Shown one piece after another: positions 15,001 to 27,000 of a DNA stretch of 64,000 nt; positions within the stretch are counted from its first letter, which is position 1, and the number at the start of each line of letters is the position of its first letter. Location of the stretch: positions 2,795,001-2,859,000 of the forward strand of contig OU612066.1 of assembly GCA_914767715.1 (NCBI GenBank), given 5' to 3'. This DNA is from Membranipora membranacea (Eukaryota > Bryozoa > Gymnolaemata > Cheilostomatida > Membraniporidae). The notes under the pieces were generated by a model. It was not told the origin of the DNA. It ran no database searches and was given only the letters and a program-made list of their open reading frames with translations. Made by a program: the position numbers and the translations under genes.

Positions 15001-18000
15001 AAGAAATGCATGACAACTTATGTGATATGATAGTTGAGACAGTCACGCCCGTTTGCCTGGTAAGGAATCGCTGATCAATCCCATGTTTCAAATTTATGTT
15101 TTGTTGTATTCATAGAGGTATGATCGCGGAGCCGTCAATTTTCTCTTGATTCGCATGTTGGATGAGAGTGCATTGCAAAAGGTTGCGCATGCACAACAGT
15201 GGGTAGATGATGTAGACTGCCTCTTCCGAATTGTACAGATGGTGTTGGATACAAACACAATGGATGATTCGCTGAATGACACTTTGAAGAAGTATGTTTA
15301 AATCTAATATATAAGGAGCTGTACTTAATAATTTGTAACAGCTTTGACCATGAGATTCAATTGTGACCCTTGCATCCTGATTGGTTAATCTATTCCAAAT
15401 GTAGCTACCGCATGCAGTTTGTTTTGTCAGGTCAATAATGCATTGCGAGTGCACTGAATTTGAAAATAATAACACTTATAATATGCATAAAGATCCACTG
15501 TGAAACTATAACCCACGTTTATCTGGTTTAAAAACTTCATTTATTTCACTGACATAGCCATGCATGAACAGGATCACCTATACTGCTAGTTTAACAGCGT
15601 AATTTAGTGAGGAAAATATTGTTCACAGCCTTCAAGAAGTCTGGGGTCAATCTTTCAAATGGCACTCATTATTAAGGATAGTTATATGACAGCACGCTGC
15701 TATTCACCGCCAGGTGATCGGTGCTGCAGGTGTCAGTAGTTTGAGTGCCACTGGGGAAGCATTCAGGATTGATTCTTCCAGCACCCTCGAGTGTATATCT
15801 CCTGGTAGGTGTTATACCTACCTTTGATCCACAATTTTTGGTCTGTGATCCCATCCCATATTGTGATCTGTGATCTGTGATCCCAGCCATATTCAGACCT
15901 TATACAAATAGTTATATGAAATCTCAATGTTTCAATGTTTTAGACACTGGGGTCTAATCCAATTAGAGAAGCTCTATATAGAATGTGTAGTTCTACCAAC
16001 AAGAGTCGGAATCGACAGAGGAAGATCTTCACATCCATATGCTGTACAACTCTTGCTGAAGGCATGTTCATTCCATTTTACTGTTTGATTCTTTGATCAT
16101 TATGCAATTTTTTGACACATTATTATGATCATTTGGGAACCACTCTCAATTTTGTTGAATATTTACCTAGACCTCTTTCGGTATGGAAATAAACTTGACT
16201 TCTTCATCGACCATCACAAACTAATTGGCATGGTATTGTAGGCAACACCATATTTTACTAATCTGGTAACATTGATAATTGCATTGTCATTAGGTCATTG
16301 AAACTGCTGTACAATGATATTGATATCTTGTTTTTCAGAAGTTTTTGGTAGCTGACAAGATTTCAGACAAAGAAGACACATATGAGAAAATTAAAGAGGG
16401 ATTCCTAGCTCAAGCTGTTTTGGATGGATTTCTGCATTTGAGGCTGTAAGCTCAATCAGGATCCAACTGCAATTAACAAGCCAATAGAATATCCACTTAA
16501 TATCATAAACATTTCTTCTCCTCATGATGAACACAACCATTAGAACTTCATCAAATACTAGTTAGTTAGGGTCATAAGGAAAATGACAGTGCTGCCTTGT
16601 GATGATATCAATTAAATCTATTTGCAGTTTTGATTGGATTTGATTGTTCGGGTTCTCATACCAGCTTATGTCGCCCAGATACCCTGAATAAGCTGAAATA
16701 ATATTTTGTTATTCCAGAAATTCAATATATTATATTGAATTTCTGGAATAACAAAATGTGACCACTTTCTCACTGGTAAACAAACCGGTTCGGTTTTTTC
16801 ATTTTTCTGATAAGAGACATAAAATATCCTGTTGATTAACGTTACAACCTGCATTTGCATTGTGGTTTGCCCATGTATAAGCGCCTGCATGTTAATGATA
16901 TGCACTTCAAACATTAATGTCTCTGTAGAATGAGTATTGGGTCTATGTTATTTGGCCGTTGTTTTCTTCTTAAAGTGCCCCGCTTACCTGTTGTTTCAGC
17001 AAACATTTCAAGCCTCAAGGAATCATGGTACTAAAAACTGTGTAATGCATGAGTTATTTTCAAAACTCACGTACAAGCAGTTATTTTCTTACAGGCATTT
17101 TCCGACATCATTATGATATGTTTTGTTCTGGTGCTCAGGTAGCTTTGTATATCGTCTTATTTGCAGGGAAAACTGTCCGAAAACAAAATGTCCAGGATGT
17201 GATAAGAAGTGGACATTTTCTCCTCCAGAGAGGTTGGAGTGTGGGCATTACCTTTGTTCAGAGTGTATCAGGGGTAAAGACAAGAAAGGCGTCTGCTGGG
17301 CGAAAGACTGTCAGCAAGAGATCACTGATGAATACTGCTTTGACCTCCAAAAGACTGAAACGTATGTGTTTAACTTTCAAAAGTACCACATGAGCATATT
17401 TTAAATGACTGCTACTCATGCCCAAGATCGCGATACCTTTAACCGAAAGTCAGAACCAATAGATTTTTAAATAGCTTTATACCGGTTAGCATCAAGATTA
17501 GCACAGAGATATTCCTACTCCATTATTGTAATAAAAAAACATACTGACTATATTTCCAAATAAATCAATCTTATCTCATCTTAACATTTCTCATATCGCA
17601 TTTCACGGCAAAATACGCTTTTCAGGCCTTATAATTCGGTTTATCAATGATAGTTTTGGTATTTCATAACATGGCCCTTCTTTAAAGGGTCATAGCCAGG
17701 GAATGGGTAAAGAGCCTGATGATTGTGAGTTTGAGAATATCCATGTTCACCTTTCACCGCCATGTCTTGATCATGTGGTAGGTTTTTGCCTGACTCACAG
17801 TTCCACCAAACTTTTGTATCACTTTGGTCTAGATCTTGCCAGCGGAGGTTGGTATTGATCGTGTCACTCTAGTGCTACTTTTTTTCTTCATCCACACCCT
17901 CTACTTCCCTCCACCCTCATCTCTTACACTCTCCTGATATCTTCATCTCTCTCAAGATTACAAACATAACCATACCATTCTAGCCTTTTTTTGCTCAGAA

Positions 18001-21000
18001 CAGCTCTGATAGGCATAATATTTGCTTCTGCTGTTATTTCATGTTCCTCTGAGCTTATCCCCATGCATACGCATCTCAAAAGATCTAACCCTGTCTATTA
18101 AGGCTCTTGTTACAGGCCAGGTCTCACTCCGTTACATCAGCAGGTCTTATGGCAGTCTTGTAAACGAGGATTTCAGGTGTGCAGGCATCTTCCTGTTGCA
18201 GATTACTCCACTAAGCTCCTGGAATTTGACCAATGCTTTTGAAATATGCAGCTCAATCTCCTTATGGCAACCTCCTTCACTGGTATTCAAACTGAGTGAG
18301 TCTAGGTAGGATTTCCTTCTCTTCTGAGTTAAACTTCTTCATCAAGATATTGCCATCCTCACCTACTGGTGGTAGATACTCTGTCTTTGATCTACTTAGC
18401 TTCAGTCCAATGCTCTCCCCCCATACTTACAATCTTCTTTCCAGATGTTTACGGCTGCTTTCACAGAGTACCAAGTCATCAGCAAATGATATTGCCGTCA
18501 GTGTATCGTTATCATGCTCTCAGTAATCACATCTATAATGATGATAAAGAGGACTTAATGCAGATCCTTGATGTAATCCAACATATATTTCTGTGGCTTC
18601 TGTGGTCCCAGTGTTTGTCCTTACTTGGGTCGAACAGTTCTAGTACATGTCATGGATGGTCTCGGTGTTTCCTTCAGGCATACCTCTCCTCCTCCTTAGG
18701 CAGTTCCAGATCAAATCTTTTGAGATGGTGTTGTAAGCCTTTTCTAGATCTACCAACACAGTGTGTAAGTACCTGCTAAATTCTCTTTTTGTATGCTTAG
18801 ACAGAACAACCGCTCAGTGGTGGACCTCCCTATCTGAAAACCATATTGATTTTGATTGATGTTAACAATTAATCTTAGTCTTGCTTCAATCAAGCTTTCA
18901 AAAAATTAAAATAAGGAGCTGAGGAGTTTGATACTCCGATAGTTGCCGCAAATCAAAGGGCCTACTTTCTGTTTGAATATTGGTGTTATCACATTTCTTC
19001 TCCACTCCTGGGGTACGCCGTCTCTCATTATCTCTCTCAGACACAATATCATCCAGTTGGTTACCCTCTCTCTTAGCAGTTTAATTAGGGCAATTGGAAG
19101 ATTATCGGGTGCTGTAGACTTGTTGTTCTTCATTCTCTCCAGCTGGTACTCAACTTCTGTGGTTCCAAGGTCGTGAACCGGGCTTTGAATTGGTGATACA
19201 GTTTCGAGCTCCTCTCTGGTTTTTTCAGTATTCAAGAGGGTGTCGGAATAGTTCCTCCGCCTCTCCTTTACTTTACTCTCATCACTCAAGATATTTCCAT
19301 TTCCATCCTTCACAAAAGAGAACCTGTCTACATCCTTAAGCCTCCACTGTCTAATTTAAGCCAGACGGTGGAACATCTTTTGACCATTTCCAGCCGACTC
19401 CTTGAATTTGACACGCGATATAGAGGGAACTCCCATAATCGTTGTAACAACTAAGGAGATTTCCCCATAGATTTTGTTTTTTCATACCAAGCAAATATTG
19501 CAGCAGCAGAGTGGTAGATGAATGTAATAAGGCATGGAGATTCAAAATCTGGCCAGATCTGCTATCCTGCTACATTGCTCTCTAAAAAAACGAATAATCC
19601 TGACTATGATTGAATGTTGGCAATAGGCAATCTCTATGACGAACATTCAGCCGAATCTTCTCTTTTTGTAGTGAGGGGAGTGTCCTTGAATATCGGATGT
19701 TCAGAAGTCGAGTAAACCAATTTTTCAAGCGTTTCTTGACAGAGATGATATTTGATGACAGCTTTGAGCCATCAGAAAAGATGGTAGGATGGCTACTGAA
19801 GTGTGTCGAGAAGGGAGGGAGCACATTTAATGTATTTACTATGGACACCTACATTGATCAGAGTCACTCAATCAGCTTCTTTCTACTCAGACTACTTTTG
19901 CAGTGTCGGCACAATGAAACAGTGAAAGCTCATCTTCACAAAATCCTTGAGAGTAATACCTCCAGTGACCTCCATCAGCTCATTGTTGCCTCCTTTCAGG
20001 TATGTATGAAACTAACTTCTGTGATGTAAAGCTGGGCTGAACTCTGCAAACAGTGCTTTGGGTTCATAAACAATCTGAATGGTCACAAGCAGCCATAGAC
20101 TCAATAATAAACCTAGACAGGAAACTAAATACAGCTAACGTGAGACACTTAATTGTGGGTGATGATGCGGCATTGGATTTGAAATAAATAGACTTAATAC
20201 TTTCTACTATAGTATATTAGGTATGGGTAGCCATGATGCTATCATTGATTTACAGTCCACAACAGTCCAGGTCTTCAGCTGATTACTCGATCAATTTAGA
20301 ACAGATTTTCGGCTTCAAAATTGTTGTACATTCAGCAGCATTTTTTTATCAATTTGAAGTTGTTATTATTGAGGTAAAAATTAACATAAAACTCTTTGCG
20401 ATAAGCAGCTAAATCCATTGCAATTTTCAAAATTGATTGAGTTATCGATACATGATTGGTATATGCACTACAAGTTAATGATAACACCAATGCTTCTGCA
20501 CAATTAAATGCTTCTGCAGCAGAATCAGTGCATTTGCGTATTCAAAATTATTCTATGAAGGTGTAGAAAAAACTGCCAAGTTCAAAACCAGTGGTTTTAC
20601 ATCGTAGCTTGAGCCCTCTTCATTGCACTGATCTACATGGCCCAGTAGGTTCGCCTCACATTTATTCTTGATATAATCTAATTCTTAAATTTCCATTTAT
20701 TTGCTTTCGAACATGTTGTCTGGTAATTGACCTGACATGCAAAAAGATGCTTAGGATAGCATAGGATAGGATAGGAAGCACCAAGTACACATTTGATATT
20801 TATATAATTATTATCTTATTCATTTTGTTATCATGTGGTATAGTTTTCAAGACATGTGAAGATGTATGCAATCTATAATATTATTCAATTCAGCATTGTG
20901 CTTATGATTTTAAAATCTGTCTGATAGGGTTCTTCAGCTACTGGCATAACCGAAATCGATCAAGTTTTGGAGTTTTTCGCTGGGAAAGATTCAAGACCTA

Positions 21001-24000
21001 CTGATGTCGTCACACAACTGGAACAGATTGCGGATATTCAACAGGTTCTGAGTATTTGTGTGAAGACAATCTTGACTGACCCACTTAGCAATGAAACATC
21101 TCAGTTGAAGGACCCTCTCCAGTCACATTTGAAAAAGCGGCTGTACAACTCTGTTGAAAGGTGTGTTAGTTGTTCTTCTGTTGTGGCTTGAAGAACTCAT
21201 CAGCTTGATCGCAACTGACGCTTAGTATTAAGTACCATTTGAGAAGCTACAATATCTTCTGAGCAGACAGTCATTTGGTATCACATTTTTAATATCCGGA
21301 TTGACCGGCAAACATGAAAGAAGTGATTACATTATGATGATGAATTGAAATCCACAAGATATATTTTTCTTTGGTTGCTGAACTAATAATGAGTAACAGT
21401 CAATTAGTTTCAATGACTGGATGACCATTCAACATTATTCAAACGGTTACAGCCTCATCATGGAGAGAATGGTCCATAGCTACATCATGTATTCTTGTGT
21501 TTTTAAACCACAATCGCTACCTAATAATTCTTCGCTATTTCAGATACTATATCTTGAGTCAAATACTACGATCAGGAGGGTACAGTGAGCTATGTGATAT
21601 TAACCACAACCGACTAGCTGAGTCTGTATCCAGTCAAAGTGGATTAACCTTCCTAGTTCCCAGCATAGAAGTGGTCGGAAGATTCTTCGAACAGAAAATC
21701 ACTGCTCCTGACTACTTAGATCTCACTTTCTTCCAGGATCCTACAAAGCAAAAGACAAACAAAGAGGCTGCTGCCAATGTGAAAGGCCTTTTCACAAATA
21801 ATCACGCATCGGATGCTAATGGGGCACCTGAGGTATTAATATATTGCAATTTACTTGATCACTTTTTCTTTAAGATTTTTAACAACGTGTTTGTATAATC
21901 AAATCAGCAATCATATCCTTCCACTTTGGTCTTGTGATGTAGTGAGGAGCATTATTTGAATTTTTTCGTCTCAATTGATTGAGTTTTTTATGATGTTGCT
22001 GATTCCCTTTGAGGATCATCTTAGAAAGTTTTGCTGGTGGCAAATTATACTCAGAGTGAGTTGCATAGTCTTCACTGGAGATAACTTTACAAGCAATGAC
22101 ACTGCATCTACATAGACTCAAATAGATTATATATTACAGGGAACATCTACAGGAGAGGGTACAGATCCCAAGATAAAACAATGCACAGATGTCTGGGGAA
22201 GAAATACTACATTGATGTTAGCCTCATGCTACAGGGCCATGGTTGATACTGGAGATATCTCTGTACATAACAGAACATATATGAATAACTCCACTCGTCT
22301 GATTCGTCACTATGACACAAAGATAAGCCCTCATCATCAGGTCTGTACACTATCCAATGACTTTTTTTTTTAGGCTACAATATAACAGGATGGGAGCAAT
22401 AACCTGTGGTTTATGAGAGGGGTGTGTAGGGTCTTGCAAGAGCAATGTTGACTTATGATGTGACGTGATCTATCTCTGCCCAAATATAACCACTAAATCT
22501 AATATCCCCAATTGCTGGTGGGAAAACATAGAAAATTTCCAGGAGGAAAAATGGTTTGGTTGGAAAATGACTTGTTTGAAAAAAGTGCTTGATTGGAAAA
22601 TGGCTGGTGGGAGAATAGAGCATATTCATTAACTAATCATATGCATGGCAGAGCTGTAGAAACTTCAGATAAATGTCCTCAATTTAAAATCATTATCCAG
22701 GATGTAGCGACGACCCCTATAAAATAACCCTCAATCTCTTCTTTGATGCGCACCGTCCCTCCCTCCCTCCCTAAAACACTGCCGGGTTTCTGTGTTAATT
22801 ATGTTGAACTTATGTGGTATTTGTGTTGTACATAACTTTTTCTTTTACAAGGTAACAAACTTAATCCACTTCTCCACTTCCATCAACTTATGTCACAGCC
22901 TAGCTCTATGTTGTCCAACCATGAGCCTATGAAAAAGCAATTGTTGCCCTTTGGGAATTTGTTTGGCCAATGCCTATTAGGAACCTTGTATTTTTTGATA
23001 AATATGATTGCTTTGAATGAAAGGGAACTGCGTGGATTACCGCAATCTGATTTATCCCTATAATTAGAAAAAAAAACACATTGTTCTTGTTCTTCAGCAA
23101 ATGCTCGCGAAACTACTGAACAAAATGCAGCTTCCCATTGATATGAGCATGAAGAATGCAAGAGGAAGGAATCTGACCATGCTCGTAGTGAATGTTGTCA
23201 ACTCGCTGTGCCAAAACAACACAGGAGGCTTCCTCTATCCACTCAGAATAATTATTAAAGAGGCTGGCAGATGTGAGGTGGGTATTTAAATTCTGATACA
23301 GCCTCAGTTTTCTGAGTGATCTGCTGATTTCAGATGATGCCTGAATTTAAATTGGAATATCTCAATAATTCCTGTTATCTATGCGTTTTGCTGTATTCAA
23401 CAAATCAGTAAAAATGGTCAGTTATAACGCCATTACTGTTTCCAATCATTTTCATCCAATATCATTTGGCCATATAAACACAACATTCCCAGGAACATAG
23501 AAGACAAAATAAAACAAGTAAAATCAAATTAAGACATGTGGCACTGTGTCTACAGCGTAGATCTCATTCACCTGTGTTTTTTGAAAAACTTTTAACATTT
23601 ATACAATCAATTCAATATTTTAGACATGGTTTGTACCTGCTATGCCAGGAGATACTAAAGGATATGTGAAACCAAAACCATCACATCTGTTGCTGACTAG
23701 CTGCAGTGTTGAGCCACGTCACCTTAGTCCACTCTCATGTGCTGTACTCAGCTGCATCGTTCATCTTTCTCTCTATTCGGCAATATTACTCAATGCTAAT
23801 GTGGTATGTTCTTGAATTGAGATTGATGTTATCAATGACCAAGTTCACCATGCTATGTCCGCTAAGAAGTTTTACCCACTTTTAATATCTCAAAAATTAT
23901 GAGCATTCCTTTGAAGTTGCCCCAGTGCAAGTCATTTTACATGGTTTCTTTAAGAGTGAGGAGTTAACCAAAAACCTGAGGAACAGTGGTGCTGATGTTG

Positions 24001-27000
24001 GAAATGATGCTGGACACTATCTGGCTGGACAGATCAGACATGAACTGAATCAGATATCGGAATGTTGCGAGGAGAGTGTCGAGGATTGCCTCTTCTTACT
24101 TCATGAAACCATACATGGAATGAAAACAGGTTAGTAAACGAGATAAACCTACCAAATACTAGTTTAAACTGTTTCATGTATGTGAAACGCATATGTACCA
24201 GGTATTTCCATGTTGACTGAAGTTGACCTTGGCCAATTCTCATTGAGGTTACAAGTCAATCAGTAACATGATAATGATTCTATCAAGTTCACTTTTGTAA
24301 CTGAATGACTGGAAGTAATTAATGCCTGTTTCTAATGATTAAAGTTCTAGATGATGGGAATAGCTACAAGCTTGTGTCTGCTGAAGATAGATCAGTATGG
24401 GAAAAGAAGTTTGACACTACATATATAGCACCATATTTTGTGACCAACAGGGTAAGGATAACTGATTTGATTTTGATATTCCACACATACCATTAGGTTT
24501 CAATCACCGTGTTCCCATGTGAAGTTTGAGGTCGGCCTAGAGTTTTCACCTCTTGGCTCGCATCCATTTCCGTGTGTAGAGCTGAGAAAAAAAATCACAA
24601 ACATCAGCCGCCACCGGTATTAGAACCCAGGCTTCTCGTGTCGTAATCAATGGTGCTAACCGTTCAGCCATGCAAACTCGCACAGCCCAGTATAAACTGA
24701 TCCTCCGGGCTGAGTGCGAACCGGTAGGTGTTTCGATGGCTCAAAGAGCCCTGAAAATAGCCTCAGGTCGATTCATTGAAATGCAGTGATTGCTGACATT
24801 AATCTATTCAATGCATGTATAAATTATGAAAACTGATCATCGACAACAGAATGAAATAATCTTTTGTAGTTGAGGTCTTGATTAGCTCCACTTAATTTCT
24901 GTCCACTGGTATTTCCAAGTTAATAAACCATACCCACTCTTCAATCGATGACAACACATGCAATATAAAATTGATATTCTGTGGCAGAACAAATGAGTGG
25001 TCATCATCATGTAATAAAAGCATACAGTATCTTTTAAGACGCTCCGAAATTCGGTTGTCTAGAGTCCCTACTGATGCACCATAAGAGTTTATCCTATAGC
25101 AAACTCTTATGGTGCATCAGTAGGGACTCTAGACAACCGAATACCGGAGCGTTTTAAAATATACTGTATGCTTTTATTACATGATGATGACCACCCTTTT
25201 CAGGATTTTATTTTTAAACTTCCGTCTGGTAGTCTCTGTGCATATGAATCAAGATGTGCATGTGGTAGTAACAGTTTTATTAGTCACTATATCAATTTTA
25301 TCAATACTGTGATAGTTGGTTCCTGAGATTAGATCTTGAGTAGCAAACTGCTTTTATTGTAGACTTTTTTTTATTAGTATCATCCTCTTATTTTTTACTA
25401 TTTATTCACAGGGTGGCAATCTAAGTTTTATCTCGCCAATTTTTTGTTAAAATTTGTGTGACAAATAAAAAATCAATCAATCAATCAAAAGTCAAGGCTC
25501 ACTCTGTCATTACTTTATACTAATAGGCAGATCGACTGAGTAAGATGAAGATGAAACATCCTCATGCAAAGACGATAACTCAACTGAAAGAGTTTTTGGC
25601 TAGCACTGATCAAAGTGGAGACATCCTATTGTCTAGAAGTCTATGGACATACAAACCTCCACTGACAATAGCTTCTACTCTCAATATACTGAGCACTGAA
25701 ATGGTAGGGATGGGGTGATGTATCACTGCTTTCAATGTTGTTTTCTTCTGTTGTGAATCCTTAAACACTAAGAGTTAAATCATACTAGTTATATTAACAA
25801 TTGTTGTGTTATTAGTTAGGAAGATTTGTGCATTGTTGACTTCATTTGTTGATACAAATGTCCTGTTTGCAACAGCAATAAGAAATGTTGCTGTACTTGT
25901 CTGCGTCATTATTGAGCTTGAAAAGCTTTTCGAGGAACCTTTAAATTAATTTTCCTTCATGGATAGGGCTCCTTCAGTAAATTTGTAGGATTTTCATTAT
26001 TCTGGACTTCATTTACTAGCTAATAAAATTGACACTGATACGTTTCAATTACACAGAAGAGATTCCCAGCACTGACAGCTCTGATATCAGATCAGGATGC
26101 TCTAGTTCTCCTTCAGTACCTGCCTGATATCATCAGACTCAACAAGTTCTTATCACAAACATTTTCTGGAAAGCTCTCGAGAATGCAGTCTAAAGACTGG
26201 ACAGAGAAGGACTTTTGTGAACATATCAGGTCTCCGGACTTTGTTCAGGCTGGACCTGGTCAAGTTCTAGAGACTGAGGACTTCCAACAGATGGTAGACA
26301 AGTTTCTCACTGCTTGGCAGCTAGTTCGTGAGCACCCTCGTTGTGAGTTATCACCTTTGTATATACATATCAGGGAAAAAGAAACAGAAGTCACAAAATC
26401 CATTGACACCTTGACTGCATAATTCAACTTAGTAGGATAGATAAATATAAACATTATTTCTTTCATACCTACCTACCCACTATAGTTTTAATTTAAACAC
26501 ATTGAAATACTAATAACAATTTTAGCTGAGTTTTCATTGGCCAATTTAGTACTAATAACTTAGTACTGACTACCGAATAACTACGATAACAGATACTAAT
26601 GATGCCTACAGTCTACTGAAATCAAGGATTATCACGACCTTATCCGGTTTGCTGGTTAATAAGAGGATATGTTGAGTTTCAGATTGAATTTGGATGATGG
26701 GAAGTATACCCTAGCAAATTAGTTTTTTTCTAAGAAGTCTGTATAGGTTTTTGATCCTATTGTACCTACAATTGATCTCAAATTCATTCTCGGAATGATG
26801 TGAAAACTCGGGAACTATGCTAGGTGTTAAGGTCCAAGTACTTGCATTCCTTTGAATGGAGTTGGCTTTTATTGACAGAATGAGTACTTTTTAATCGGTA
26901 ATTATGACAACTGACAAGCTGCCTGTATATTTAAAGTGGTTTATTAATTACTTTCAAGGCCGATTCAGGGACGATCCAATACTATCCAGCAAGTCATTGC

